Source: Io17-Chloro-G2 sp965226915 (GTDB lineage Bacteria; Chloroflexota; Dehalococcoidia; Lucifugimonadales; UBA3495). From it: DNA of 64,000 nucleotides. This document shows positions 10,030 to 18,783 of the stretch, piece by piece. A model generated the notes under the pieces. The model worked only from the letters and a program-made list of their open reading frames with translations. It ran no database searches and was not told the DNA's origin. Position numbers and translations under genes: made by a program. Location of the stretch: assembly GCA_965226915.1 (NCBI GenBank), contig CBDDEJ010000010.1, forward strand, positions 434,001 to 498,000, given 5' to 3'. Numbering within the stretch: position 1 is the stretch's first letter; the number at the start of each line of letters is the position of its first letter.

Positions 10030-10614
10030 TTAATGAGGGCAATGTTTGCCCTGACCTGCTTGTGATCCAGAGGCTGAAGGTCGGTGCACATTCGTTACCG
10101 TGCTTTTACTACACCGGGAGCATGGGCTCAGTCCGGTCCGGGGGCACCCCGAGTCGAATGCATTGACTAGAAAAGCCAACAGCGCGTAGTTACCCATGAG
10201 CATGGTTAACTCAACCAAGCCCTGCTTGCCCAACTGCTCCAACGCCGCCTGAAATCCACCGCTGCTGACGCGGTGGGTCCGGTAAAACTCCTGGCCATAA
10301 TTGATCACCGCCTGCTCGTCGGGCGCCAGGTCAGGCATTTCGCCCTCCTCCCGCAGGGCATCGATTATCTCCGGATTCACTCCTGCGGCTTTGGCCGAGG
10401 CGGCATGGGCGTTCCAAACGTACTGGCAGTCCATTTCGCGGGCGGTGACCAGCATGGCCAACTCTTGAATCTTCTTGGGTAGGGACGAGCCCTCCCTCAG
10501 GTATTGATTTAGAGCCGAAGCCCGTTTGGCTGCTTCCGGCACATGAATCGTAATCGAGCCGGGCCCATTGGCCGGGGGCGAGCCTGATCCTATGATCTCG
10601 TCGAAAATGTTCAT
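10030..10614 (-). CDS. Carboxymuconolactone decarboxylase (CMD/AhpD-like) family protein with shifted C-terminus
   Basis: Start ATG at 10614. The core has the CMD-family helical region with an active-site-like segment (ELAMLVTAREMDCQYVWNAH, C-x5-H) and a conserved tail (LVELTMLMGNYALLAFLVNAF). The family's usual single Cys-x-x-Cys pair is not complete. After AFDSG the frame departs from the family. Adding one G to the GGGG run near 10140 would give VPPDRTEPMLPV and a stop at 10109, so a one-base deletion (biological or a read error) has replaced the last residues with about 35 unrelated ones. It is likely a cytoplasmic enzyme of ring or peroxide metabolism, with unknown substrate. Confidence 0.8.
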   Translation of the reverse strand: MNIFDEIIGSGSPPANGPGSITIHVPEAAKRASALNQYLREGSSLPKKIQELAMLVTAREMDCQYVWNAHAASAKAAGVNPEIIDALREEGEMPDLAPDEQAVINYGQEFYRTHRVSSGGFQAALEQLGKQGLVELTMLMGNYALLAFLVNAFDSGCPRTGLSPCSRCSKSTVTNVHRPSASGSQAGQGKHCPH

Positions 10615-10732
10615 TTGCTGTTCTGGGACCGAGTCTCTGGTGGGCTGGGTTAAGCCTGGCCATGGATCTACCTCCCTTCTGTTCAGGTTTAGCGTTGAAA
10701 TCGAAATTTTCGGGACACAAAGATTGGCGCCA

Positions 10733-11347
10733 CTAATCTAGGACGCCCCACTTGTCGTAAAACGTCACTTGCTCTACTGGCGCCCGCGTTGTCGGACCAT
10801 ACCTGGACCGGCCGCCGGGATATCCCACTGGGAGAAGCGCTGCCGTCTCGACATTCTCAGGGATGCCTAACAAGGCTTTGATTTCATCTTCATATCGCTT
10901 GTGGAGCGAGGTGATGACGCTTCCCAAGCCCAAACCTTGGGCGGCCAGTAGAAGGTTCTGCACCGCTGGGTATATCGAGCCACCTCGGCTCATGGTGCTG
11001 GGTGATCCGTCATGCTCGATACACGCCAGAATCAGCACCGGAACTTCGTGAAGGTGCTCAGCCATGTAGTTGGAGGCGGCCCTTCTACGAGCTGGCACAT
11101 TGGAGGTCGGCGCGTCGCCGCCATACCTGGACTCTCTGGCGAGATTGTAGTAATCGCCGATCTTCCGCTTCAATTCAACATCCTTGATGACCAGGAACTT
11201 CCAACCTTGCCTATTGGAGCCGCTGGGAGCTTTCGTTGCCGACTCGATGAGCTTTCGGATCAACTCGTCGGGGACCGGGTCGGGCTTGAATTCCCGTATG
11301 GCTCTTTGAGAGTTGATGGCTTCGAACAATCCAATCTCTTCCGGCAT
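10733..11347 (-). CDS. Nitroreductase-family FMN oxidoreductase
   Basis: 204 residues, a normal length. The N-terminal FMN-binding segment is typical (AINSQRAIREFKPDPVPDEL, then ESATKAPSGSNRQGWKFLVI). It is followed by the middle helix AVQNLLLAAQGLGLGSVITSL and the VGYPGGRSR turn near the C-terminus. Enzymes of this family use FMN and NAD(P)H to reduce nitro compounds, quinones or flavins as homodimers. Upstream of the start there is a GGAGCGAGTGC-like purine stretch. It is on the same strand as the CMD-like gene, about 120 bases upstream of it, so they may be co-transcribed. Confidence 0.88.
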   Translation of the reverse strand: MPEEIGLFEAINSQRAIREFKPDPVPDELIRKLIESATKAPSGSNRQGWKFLVIKDVELKRKIGDYYNLARESRYGGDAPTSNVPARRRAASNYMAEHLHEVPVLILACIEHDGSPSTMSRGGSIYPAVQNLLLAAQGLGLGSVITSLHKRYEDEIKALLGIPENVETAALLPVGYPGGRSRYGPTTRAPVEQVTFYDKWGVLD

Positions 11348-11470
11348 GCACTCGCTCCTTTACCGTCGAACTCAAACCAGGACGGATTATATCGCCTTGA
11401 AGGGGATTATAGGCCCGGTTGGCAATCGAAGTAATCTCAAAGTCGTTATCTCACGACCGGGGCTATGGAA

Positions 11471-12625
11471 TTAAACTGGATCAGAATTGCGCGTACAAAA
11501 GACCCGAACCAGGGCTTGCCGAAGTTCCTGGGAAAACTCGCGGCGCTGCCAGCTACGCACTTCCTGCGCTCCACCATCTGGAGACTCGGCGGTAGATCCA
11601 TTCCATTGATGGGCCAAACGCTCTAAGCTGGCGGCAGGCCAGACCAATGCCGGGTCCAGGCCCAGCGAAGCCCCGTGCCGCGCCCTCCATACTTTGAGCG
11701 ATTGCAGCCTGGCTCGAGCTTCCGGTTCCCACGAGGTGTTTTTGGACTGCGGCCGGTGCACTACAGGCCCGCACATCCCTCGTTGAATTGCTTCCCGGAT
11801 GCGGTCTCCCGCCTGTCTCGCTATCCCGCTTGTCAGGCCCTTGACCTGATGAAGTCCCATACCCGGTGAGCCTGCCAGAATGAGCAATGCCTCGTTGGTC
11901 AACACCCGGAAGGGTGGACAGTCCATCCTACGCGCCTCCTCCTCCCGAAAGAGGAAAAGCTCTTTTAGCACCGCCAGGCCCCGTGACCCCAACCGGCTGC
12001 TCCCTTGGATTCGCAGCATCGCTGCGTCCGGCTGGTTTGCCGGGGCATGGCGGACCTGCTCGAGCCTTCGGCACTCTTCGGTAACCCAGTCCAGACGGCA
12101 AGCATTAACCAATTGTTGCCGCAGGAGATTTGCCAACTTCGGCAGGTACCGCACATCATTAGCCGCGTACTCCAGCGCCAGCGGGCTTAAAGGCCGGCGG
12201 GCCCAGTCCGACGTTTGTAACGCACGGCTTTTGGGAATTTCCACACCTAGGAAACTTTCCAGCAATGCGGAGAGGTTCGTCCTGGAACTGCCCAGAAACC
12301 GAGCCGCGATCTCGGTGTCAAAAAGGGAACTTACCGTAAACCCGTAGTCCCGGTGCAGGCACCGCACGTCGTAATCGGAGCCGTGGAACACCTTGCTTAT
12401 CGAGGGGTTGGCCAACAAACTCCCCAGGCCGGACAGGTCGGTTACCGCCAGTGGGTCCAGTAGGAAAATGTCCTCAGTAGCCGCGATTTGGATCAGGCAA
12501 ACCCGCTCTTGGTAGGTATGGAGGCTGTTGGATTCGGTGTCGAGGGCCAGCACGGGTTCCGACGCCAGTTCGGCGGCGACCCGCTGCCAGCCTCGCTGGT
12601 CGTCAACTAAAATGGGCCGGTTCAT
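11471..12625 (-). CDS. rnd: Ribonuclease D
   Basis: 384 residues, the usual RNase D length. The DEDD 3'-5' exonuclease motifs are visible: ExoI VLALDTESNSLHTYQ, ExoII KVFHGSDYDVRCLHRDYG, and ExoIII YAANDVRYLPKL (Tyr-x3-Asp). An HRDC domain follows at roughly residues 210-285 (LKELFLFREEEARRMDCPPF, then LILAGSPGMGLHQVKGL). It trims tRNA and other structured RNA 3' ends in the cytoplasm. The gene appears intact, with ATG at 12625, and stands alone between metabolic genes. Confidence 0.92.
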   Translation of the reverse strand: MNRPILVDDQRGWQRVAAELASEPVLALDTESNSLHTYQERVCLIQIAATEDIFLLDPLAVTDLSGLGSLLANPSISKVFHGSDYDVRCLHRDYGFTVSSLFDTEIAARFLGSSRTNLSALLESFLGVEIPKSRALQTSDWARRPLSPLALEYAANDVRYLPKLANLLRQQLVNACRLDWVTEECRRLEQVRHAPANQPDAAMLRIQGSSRLGSRGLAVLKELFLFREEEARRMDCPPFRVLTNEALLILAGSPGMGLHQVKGLTSGIARQAGDRIREAIQRGMCGPVVHRPQSKNTSWEPEARARLQSLKVWRARHGASLGLDPALVWPAASLERLAHQWNGSTAESPDGGAQEVRSWQRREFSQELRQALVRVFCTRNSDPV

Positions 12626-12669
12626 AGAGTTGATCCACTCAATGGTCTCCGCATTTGTTTGACTACCAA

Positions 12670-13569
12670 TTAACCTTTCCGCACGAATTTATCAACCCCG
12701 GCGCCTTCTGGAACACCTACATAGATGTCTCCGTTGGCGTCTATCCAGCTGCCGTGACCGCCCCGGATAATCCACCGGGCCAGCAGGTTTCCATCTGTAT
12801 TCATCAGGCTGATCCGTGAATCGGTGTCTTGCGTGAATCCCTGGCGAGCATCGTTGCCTCCTTCGCTGATACAGAAGACCCCATCTGGACTCTGAGAGAT
12901 ATCCATTGGTCTTAGCAGGTCAGTCCACATGCCAACGAATTCTCCATCGGCGTCGAATATCTGAATGCGGTTATTCTCCCGGTCACAGACGTATAACAAA
13001 TTGTCAGCACCCACCATCATGCTATGGACCAGGTGGAACTGGTTCGCTCCGCCTTTACCAGGCTCTCCCCAAGAAGCCTTGAGTTGCCCGTCGGCTGCGA
13101 ACCGGTGGACTCGGGCATTGCGGTATCCGTCGGCCACATACATATCGCCCCATGGAGAAGGAACCAACTCGGCTGGGTAGTTAAAGGGGCCGGCCGCCCG
13201 AGGCACCAATTGGCCAGGTACATCACAGCCGGTGTCAGAGTGAACACCCCGCTCTCCAATAACTTGCAAAGGCTTGCCTTCCAGGGTAAATCGCAGGCAA
13301 ACTGAGTCCTCCCGGTCGGTTATATAAACTATGTCGTCTTTGATGAAAATCCCGTGGGGATTGGTAATTGCTCCAAGGCCCCATGAACCAACATAGCTGC
13401 CGTCGCGGTTGAAAATTACGATCGGGGGGTCTTTACGTTGGAAGGCATAAACACGGTCTTTGGAATCGGTTGCCACCGCACTCACCATGCCGAAGGTTTC
13501 ACCCTGGGGCAACTTAGCCCAACTCTCGATGAGTTTGTAAGTGTATTTTCCGCTTCCTACGGTCGTCAT
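12670..13569 (-). CDS. NHL-repeat six-bladed beta-propeller protein
   Basis: 299 residues with repeated propeller blades: FNRDGSYVGSWGLGAITNPHG, RVHRFAADGQLKASWGEPGKG, RIQIFDADGEFVGMWTDLLRP. This is the layout of NHL or peptidylglycine-lyase-like proteins. No signal peptide is visible, so it is probably cytoplasmic. Such proteins often accompany catabolic dioxygenase genes in these genomes. Here it lies next to the Rieske oxygenase on the same strand (260-base gap). The reaction, if any, cannot be predicted. Confidence 0.82.
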   Translation of the reverse strand: MTTVGSGKYTYKLIESWAKLPQGETFGMVSAVATDSKDRVYAFQRKDPPIVIFNRDGSYVGSWGLGAITNPHGIFIKDDIVYITDREDSVCLRFTLEGKPLQVIGERGVHSDTGCDVPGQLVPRAAGPFNYPAELVPSPWGDMYVADGYRNARVHRFAADGQLKASWGEPGKGGANQFHLVHSMMVGADNLLYVCDRENNRIQIFDADGEFVGMWTDLLRPMDISQSPDGVFCISEGGNDARQGFTQDTDSRISLMNTDGNLLARWIIRGGHGSWIDANGDIYVGVPEGAGVDKFVRKG

Positions 13570-13828
13570 CTGCTGATCACCTCCATTTATCCATCGTTTC
13601 GGCGTCGTTGATTTTACTCGTTTCCCGTGTTGGATTCATTTCGCATTTTGTGTTATCACGCCATCCAAGAGCTTGGATGAGGGGCCAGTGCAAACCAGGG
13701 CCCAAGCTATCTGACAAACGGTTCCGCACGGTTCTCCACAGCGTCTTGAATACGCTGGATATCGTGCCGATGACCGTGCAATTTGACAAGGGCAGCCTAT
13801 GTGGACCTCAGGACCAGTGGATGGAGTA

Positions 13829-15100
13829 CTAGTGCACCGGGCCTTCTAAAGCTTCTTTTCCGTGGTATTTCTCCACCATATCCCTGACTATGGGCGAATG
13901 CTTAAAGGGTCCGTTGACCCGTCGCATGAACATATTGTTCGGGCCACCCCACTCCAGAGGTGAGCCATCCCGGGGGATCACATTGATCCTGCCGTTGGTC
14001 TTTGGATCTCGGAATACATTCATCGGCTCGCCGCCGTCCTCGACCAGCGCTATCTGCTGACTCAGAAGCTCGCGAAACATGATGACACCCTTGTCCGACG
14101 CCCCCAGACGCTCATTGGCACGGTCGGCAATCGGACCCTGGGAAACCCAGGCCATGGTATCCTGGCCTCCGTTGCTATCCAACTCCTGCCAGATGGGGTT
14201 CCCTTCGGAATCGGTCGAAGGTGGAACTATGTAGCAGGGCACTTTATCCTGCTGGACGTTTTCACTGGGAGGCTGGGGGTAGGCGGTATAGACTACTTGC
14301 AGCGTGTGGGTGTCATCCATCGGAACCCGATACATAAACAGGCTGGTAAAGCTGTTCATATTGGGCAAGATGGAAGGACGGGTTGGGCGCAGGTCGCCCT
14401 CAACCTTATCCATGTTCATGACCCCAAGCTCGCAGACCGCCCAATCGCGCTGTTCTATAGCTGGTCCGGGAGGCCGCTCGGCGCCGTCGGCGCGCCGCCG
14501 CTTTAAGTCGGGCCGTCCCAGACGCTCCAGGACATAATTGGAGAAGTTACCATGCAGCCAGCGGAGGTGGGCCGGATCTAGGTCGTTCTCCTGCATCTGC
14601 AGCCAGTTGCAATTAACTACCTCAAAGCCGACGTCTCGCAGCACATGGTCCATGACGAAAAGGTCCCAGCGAGGCAGCAATGGCCGGGGCTCTGGCCCCA
14701 GGTAGGCGAAGATTAGGCCCGCTAGCTCTTCCACCGGGTAGGCGGTTATTTTCACCCGGCTAGGGAAAGTGCTATCGCTCCCCTCTTCTGGCATCTCCCG
14801 ACACTGACCGGTTCCGTCGAATCGCCACCCGTGGTATGGGCAGCGCAGGCCCTCGGCCTCCGGCACGCCAAAGCTCAGATTGACCCGTCGGTGAGGGCAA
14901 GTGTCGTCGATGAGACCGAGCTTGCCCCCCCGGTCTCGATACAACACCAGGGATTCGCCTAGTAGTTTAACTCGAATCACTGGGTTATCGTCGAGCTGGG
15001 TGGTGGTGGCGATGGGGTGCCAGTACCAGCGCATCAATCGGCCACAGGGGGTGTCCGGACCTACTTTAGTTAGGGTTTCGTTCTCCTCGGCGGTAAGCAT
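13829..15100 (-). CDS. Rieske [2Fe-2S] aromatic-ring-hydroxylating oxygenase, alpha subunit
   Basis: 423 residues. The N-terminal Rieske centre is complete: CPHRRVNLSFGVPEAEGLRC then PYHGWRFDGTGQC (Cys-x-His ... Cys-x2-His). The mononuclear-iron site of the C-terminal domain is also present (ENDLDPAHLRWLHGNF, two His in the Asp/His pattern). The overall form resembles the phenoxybenzoate/phthalate-type oxygenases that work with a separate reductase, but no reductase gene is nearby. Start ATG at 15100, preceded by AGGAG-like sequence. Substrate unknown. Confidence 0.93.
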   Translation of the reverse strand: MLTAEENETLTKVGPDTPCGRLMRWYWHPIATTTQLDDNPVIRVKLLGESLVLYRDRGGKLGLIDDTCPHRRVNLSFGVPEAEGLRCPYHGWRFDGTGQCREMPEEGSDSTFPSRVKITAYPVEELAGLIFAYLGPEPRPLLPRWDLFVMDHVLRDVGFEVVNCNWLQMQENDLDPAHLRWLHGNFSNYVLERLGRPDLKRRRADGAERPPGPAIEQRDWAVCELGVMNMDKVEGDLRPTRPSILPNMNSFTSLFMYRVPMDDTHTLQVVYTAYPQPPSENVQQDKVPCYIVPPSTDSEGNPIWQELDSNGGQDTMAWVSQGPIADRANERLGASDKGVIMFRELLSQQIALVEDGGEPMNVFRDPKTNGRINVIPRDGSPLEWGGPNNMFMRRVNGPFKHSPIVRDMVEKYHGKEALEGPVH

Positions 15101-15136
15101 CTGAAACTCCTTTCTGCGGGAATTTGTTCCCGAGAT

Positions 15137-15750
15137 CTATCTAGCTTCCTGCTCAGCTCCGGCTAGTCGTCTTTTCGCCTCGCTGTATACGGATAGAGGC
15201 AATGGTCCCCTCAAAACAGCAGCGACGTTCTCTAGAAGATGCTCCGGGTCGAGAGTTCCAACGACGGGAGTGTGAATGTGCGGGTTAGTAATGGTGAAGC
15301 GAAGCATGAATTCAGTGCGGTGCTCTCCATCCAACAATTCGTCCAATTCCGCCTTGTCCCACAAATCCCATATGTCGGTGGAACCCTGGCCCTTACCCGG
15401 TGGGCTTTGGCACCACCGCCCCGGATGACTATGCCCACCCCAGCCCTAGCGGCGATGGCGATCGTATTCTCATGCTCGGGCTGGAGAGCTGAGTACGATA
15501 CTTGCAAGACATCGAACACTCCCATCTTGATATGGTCAATAACATTCGGAAGAATGGAGGAGCAACCGAGGAAGCGAATCTTACCATCCCGTTTTAGGGA
15601 TTCCAACGTTTGAACGGCCTTATCTTGCTCCAAGAGCTTTCTCGCCGGGCTGAAGTGGAATTGGAGGACGCCGATAGTTCGAGAGTAGCCCCAAGAACGT
15701 CATAACCGATTCGGCAATCTTTCTGGACACCTCCCAGCGATCCTCAGACA
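15137..15750 (-). pseudogene. Aldo/keto reductase, truncated and frameshifted
   Basis: The frame from about 15700 reads VLQFHFSPARKLLEQDKA and RDGKIRFLGCSSILPNV, a mid-protein aldo/keto reductase segment. It shifts near 15390 into ELDELLDGEHRTEFMLRF and THTPVVGTLDPEHLLENVAA, ending at 15137. The N-terminal part (catalytic Asp/Tyr/Lys region) is absent. The 5' side degenerates near 15700-15750 next to the truncated antitoxin gene. Confidence 0.8.
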
Positions 15751-15777
15751 TCACACTTGCAATACCCATAAATAGTA

Positions 15778-16011
15778 TTGCCGGAAGAACTGGTTCAGGC
15801 TCTGAACGAGGTAGTGGGCAAGGGCAAGAAGAACCTCTTCATTGAACAAGCCATTCGGGAAAAGCTGATACGGGAGACCGTTTTGGCGGCCATCAAAATT
15901 ACCGCGGGAGTTTTATCTGCTGAAGATCACCCCGAATGGACAACTAGAGGGGAAGTGGCAGCGTGGGTGCGGGAGTCCCGGAGGCTAGATGACATTGGGC
16001 GGGAAGCCTGA
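15778..16011 (+). pseudogene. VapB-type ribbon-helix-helix antitoxin, 5'-truncated
   Basis: The frame reads LPEELVQALNEVVGKGKKNL and FIEQAIREKLIRE, the helical part of a CopG/RHH antitoxin, followed by an acidic toxin-binding tail. An in-frame TAA lies 9 bases upstream of the TTG at 15778. The usual DNA-binding beta-strand before LPEEL is missing, so the gene probably lost its start when the aldo/keto reductase remnant was joined to it. TTG initiation is possible but has no good Shine-Dalgarno. The stop is 3 bases before the toxin start, the usual vapBC arrangement. Confidence 0.75.
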
Positions 16012-16120
16012 TTCGTGGCTAAATACCTACTGGATACCACCATACTGATAGACCACCTTCGAGGGGGCCCTGAAGCGGCGGAGCTAATTACCACATTGGC
16101 CAGTCAAGGACACCAGCTAG

Positions 16121-16265
16121 TACTACAACGACGCGTTATGAGAAAACACGCTCAGGTCTTCTTCTTCAGCTACGGACCGTTCATCATGGGAGACTCGCAC
16201 TCGTTCGTTGCCAGCTTCAAAATCCGCCCACGAGTTACCTTGTAGGATAACACGTCGTTGTAGTA
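16121..16265. mobile_element. 145-bp CTAG-flanked MITE (type B), copy 1
   Basis: Ends in near-perfect 19-bp inverted repeats (TACTACAACGACGCGTTAT / TACTACAACGACGTGTTAT). It lies between CTAG at 16117-16120 and 16266-16269. The first 13 bases equal the terminal repeat of the IS701-family element at 56980-58475. It is inserted in the vapC gene and has no coding capacity of its own. Confidence 0.93.
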
Positions 16266-16269
16266 CTAG

Positions 16270-16414
16270 TACTACAACGACGCGTTATGAGAAAACACGC
16301 TCAGGTCTTCTTCTTCAGCTACGGACCGTTCATCATGGGAGACTCGCACTCGTTCGTTGCCAGCTTCAAAATCCGCCCACGAGTTACCTTGTAGGATAAC
16401 ACGTCGTTGTAGTA
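16270..16414. mobile_element. 145-bp CTAG-flanked MITE (type B), copy 2, in tandem with copy 1
   Basis: By eye identical to 16121-16265 and in the same orientation. It shares the CTAG at 16266-16269 and ends at CTAG 16415-16418. The pair forms a direct tandem repeat of a 149-bp period. Confidence 0.93.
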
Positions 16415-16733
16415 CTAGGGCCTTGCTGTATAAATATCGCAGAGCTCTACTCTGGACTCAACCCGGGCGAGCAAGCTCGAGCAGAGCGATTAGTTGATAG
16501 CCTAGATTTTTATGAGATTACCCGAGAAGCGGCCAAGCAAGCAGGACGGTTCCGATACGATTTCGCGCGACGGGGCATCCCACTCTCCAGCGCCGACACG
16601 TTAATCGCAGCCACGGCCATGGAGGAAGTGGCAACGTTGATAACGGCCAACGTTAGAGATTTTCCCATGGAGGATCTCCACCTTTTGGAACACTCCTAGG
16701 TTCAAATCCGTTCCTACCAACGGCGGAACAGAG

Positions 16734-16833
16734 ATGGAAGAAGTCGGTATACGAGAACTAAATCGCCGGCGTACCTCGGAGCGAACATTCCCGGCAAACC
16801 CCGTGTGTTCATGCCCTACGCGGTGGCGTCGGT
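16734..16833 (+). pseudogene. Possible Phd/YefM-type antitoxin N-terminal remnant
   Basis: ATG at 16734 begins MEEVGIRELNRR, which resembles the first strand and helix of Phd/prevent-host-death antitoxins. The remaining codons to the stop do not resemble the family. It is short and a weak call. The frame at about 16834-16910 ends NEVADAGYEGFILYPGEPN, a C-terminal scrap of an unrecognised protein. Confidence 0.4.
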
Positions 16834-16984
16834 AACTGCCGGACAAAGTGCAATGAGGTGGCGGACGCCGGATACGAAGGCTTCATCCTCTACCCGGGCG
16901 AGCCGAACTAATTCTCATAATTGAATATGCTTAGCAGGGAAGTTGTTTCCTCATGAGAGTGCGTGGTTCGTGACACCAACTTTG

Positions 16985-17310
16985 GATTCAACTACTCCAA
17001 GACATTTCCTACCCTACACGCCACATCGGCCGCTGGACTGCCCTTGGCTGCAGTAATCCAGTCGATGATGATTGGACCATCCTTGGCCATTATTATTTGG
17101 TCGGGATGGAAATCGCCGTGACAGAGGAAATTTTCTTCGGGCGTTTATCCCGGTTTCCTTGCCGAGAGGGGTTTTCACCAGTCATGGCGAACTCTATCAC
17201 CTGGGAAGCGATCAGTTGGATCGATGTCTCCTGTTGGGACAGATCGATCATTTGTCCGTCGCCAGTCAGGTGTCGGTGGTGAATCGCAATCAGTAGGGAA
17301 GCGAGTGCGG
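16985..17310 (-). pseudogene. Fused remnants of a CaiB/BaiF CoA-transferase and an aminoglycoside-phosphotransferase-like protein
   Basis: From about 17310 leftwards the frame encodes ALASLLIAIHHRHLTGDGQM and IDLSQQETSIQLIASQV, a CoA-transferase family III fragment. A shift near 17140 leads into NFLCHGDFHPDQIIMAKDGP and IIIDWITAAKGSPAADVA. That is the catalytic HGDFHPDQ and Asp-metal loop of APH-type phosphotransferases, ending near 16990. Two unrelated gene pieces are therefore joined head to tail. Neither is functional. Confidence 0.75.
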
Positions 17311-17332
17311 ATTGGTAAGGTGGACCCAATGA

Positions 17333-18268
17333 TTAAGACAGCCTGAGGGCTAAATTAAGAGAGTCTCCCGCCCCTACGCTAGGTTTCACCAAGCCCGATG
17401 TCAGCCCTGGTTCTTGAGCTGCTACCCTCTTTTCTGCCTGGCCCTTTTGGTACACCTGTGCTGGGGTTCGATAGCCCAAAGACTGGTGGGGTCTCCGCCG
17501 GTTGTAGAACTCCAGGTAAGCGTTGATCCCAACTCGGGCTTCTGCGACAGTCTGGTATGCCTGCAGATACACCTCCTCATACTTGATGCTCCGCCACAAC
17601 CGCTCCACAAAGATGTTGTCCAGGTACCTACCTTTACCATCCATGCTGACCCGAATGCCCCGCTCCTCCAACGTCTGGGTAAAGGCATCACTGGTGAACT
17701 GTGCCCCCTGGTCCGTGTTAAAGACCTCCGGCCGTCCCTTGCCCAATGCTGCCTCCAACGCCGCCACACAGAAGTCCGTGTCCATGGTGTTGGAGAGCTT
17801 CCAGGCCAGCACATGCCGGCTGTGCCAGTCCATGATGGCCACCAGGTACAGGAAGCCCTGAGCCATGGGAATGTAGGTAATGTCCGCCGCCCAGACCTGG
17901 TCGACCCGATTAACATCCACTCCCTTCAGCAGGTAGGGATAGACCCGATGTCCCGGAGCTGGCTTGCTAGTGTTGGGACGCCGATAGATGGCTTCCAGGC
18001 CCATCAACCGCATCAGCCTTCGAACCTTGCTTCGGCTCACTAGGTAGCCCTCTGCCAGCAGCCAGGCCTTCATCCTCCTGGAACCGTAGAAGGGCGTCTT
18101 CAAATACTGACGGTCCATCCGAGCCATCAACTCCAGGTCTTCTGCTCTGGTCGAGACTGGCCGGTAGTACACTGAGGCTCGGCTGATGTTCAGCAGTGTA
18201 CACTGACGGACCAGGGACAGTTGCTTATGGCCTCGGTCGATCATGGCCTGCCGCAGGCTGCGATTCAT
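17333..18268 (-). CDS. IS3-family transposase OrfB (DDE integrase)
   Basis: 311 residues, full length. An HTH_21 segment (ISRASVYYRP) is followed by the rve integrase core. The catalytic residues are Asp in QVWAADITYIP, Asp in VFNTDQGAQFTS, and Glu in NIFVERLWRSIKYEEVY. It overlaps OrfA by ATGA (18265-18268). On the coding strand a GATTTTTTG run lies just before the overlap, a plausible -1 slippage site for an OrfAB fusion. It differs from the second copy by one Ala/Thr change (VAALEAAL against VTALEAAL). Confidence 0.93.
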   Translation of the reverse strand: MNRSLRQAMIDRGHKQLSLVRQCTLLNISRASVYYRPVSTRAEDLELMARMDRQYLKTPFYGSRRMKAWLLAEGYLVSRSKVRRLMRLMGLEAIYRRPNTSKPAPGHRVYPYLLKGVDVNRVDQVWAADITYIPMAQGFLYLVAIMDWHSRHVLAWKLSNTMDTDFCVAALEAALGKGRPEVFNTDQGAQFTSDAFTQTLEERGIRVSMDGKGRYLDNIFVERLWRSIKYEEVYLQAYQTVAEARVGINAYLEFYNRRRPHQSLGYRTPAQVYQKGQAEKRVAAQEPGLTSGLVKPSVGAGDSLNLALRLS

Positions 18269-18564
18269 AGACCGGACCTTTCCGACAAAAAATCGCGTTC
18301 CACCTTCAGCTGGCCGATGTGCCGGTAGAGTTGGTCAATTTGAGCTTCTTTGGCCTTTTCCTGGGATTTATGGTTGTCGGCAAATAGCTCCGGAGCTCCT
18401 TCTAACAGGGCCCTTTCTAACAGGGCCCTTTTCCAAGCGTGAATCTGGCTGGGATGGACCTCAAATCGGCTGGCCAACTGGGCGATGGTCTCTTCCCCTT
18501 GAAGAGCGGCCAGGGCCACCTTGGCCTTGAACGCTGGGCTGTGTTTCTTCCTCGTCTGCCTCAT
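18265..18564 (-). CDS. IS3-family transposase OrfA (HTH protein)
   Basis: 99 residues beginning MRQTRKKHSPAFKAKVALAA, with the HTH_Tnp_1 helix-turn-helix (IAQLASRFEVHPSQIHAWKR) and a C-terminal leucine-rich coil (IDQLYRHIGQLKVERDFLS). A 15-base tandem duplication inside gives ERALLERALLEG. The same duplication is in the second copy, so it predates their separation. A longer in-frame extension to 18657 exists here but not in copy 2. Confidence 0.92.
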   Translation of the reverse strand: MRQTRKKHSPAFKAKVALAALQGEETIAQLASRFEVHPSQIHAWKRALLERALLEGAPELFADNHKSQEKAKEAQIDQLYRHIGQLKVERDFLSERSGL

Positions 18565-18783
18565 GTCCTTCTCCTCCCCAACAGCAACCGCTGCCGGTAT
18601 TTTAGGAGCTGGACTCTCTCTTAGCCACCTGTCTAGTTTTTGGAGCCTCTTCCCCATACGGATTGGAAAGTGGACAACCAGGCCAGTCCAACCGTACCAT
18701 TCCCCCCCAATATCTACATCAGGCCGTGCGTTGGGTCCTGCCGCGCTATTAGGCCAGAACTAGATAGAGCGAGGAGATAGGTT

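Larger units (their letters stand above)
16015..16699 (+). pseudogene. VapC-type PIN-domain toxin interrupted by two tandem MITEs
   Basis: The first part (GTG 16015 to 16120) encodes MAKYLLDTTILIDHLRGGPE. Removing the block 16121-16418 (two MITEs and two CTAG copies) restores one 128-residue frame. It continues GHQLGPCCINIAELYSGLNP, then SSADTLIAATA and ITANVRDFP, stopping at 16697-16699. The PIN acidic residues are all present: Asp in LLDTT, Glu in NIAELYSG, Asp in SSADTLIA, Asp in VRDFP. These toxins are Mg-dependent RNases. As it stands the toxin is truncated after the first 35 residues, while exact MITE loss would restore it. Confidence 0.9.
17314..18643 (-). mobile_element. IS3-family element, copy 1
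   Basis: A 1330-bp block that recurs almost unchanged at 29811-31140, from GGTAAGGTGG to CTAGTTTTTGG. It carries the two overlapping IS3 reading frames. Its outer end, complemented, reads CCAAAAACTAGACAG and resembles CCAATGATTAAGACAG near the other end, giving imperfect inverted repeats. Because the first few bases could be shared by chance, the target duplication is not resolved. Confidence 0.88.

Noticed and set aside
16138..16244. Open frames inside the 145-bp MITE, repeated at each copy
   Set aside because: They are short, run into flanking sequence, and the element has no ribosome site; the repeats are explained by the MITE itself.
16690..16725. GGTTCAAATCC followed by TACCA, resembling a tRNA T-arm and 3' end (possible attachment site)
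   Set aside because: The flanking bases do not pair into a T-stem or acceptor stem, and no other tRNA arms are present; the match is chance.
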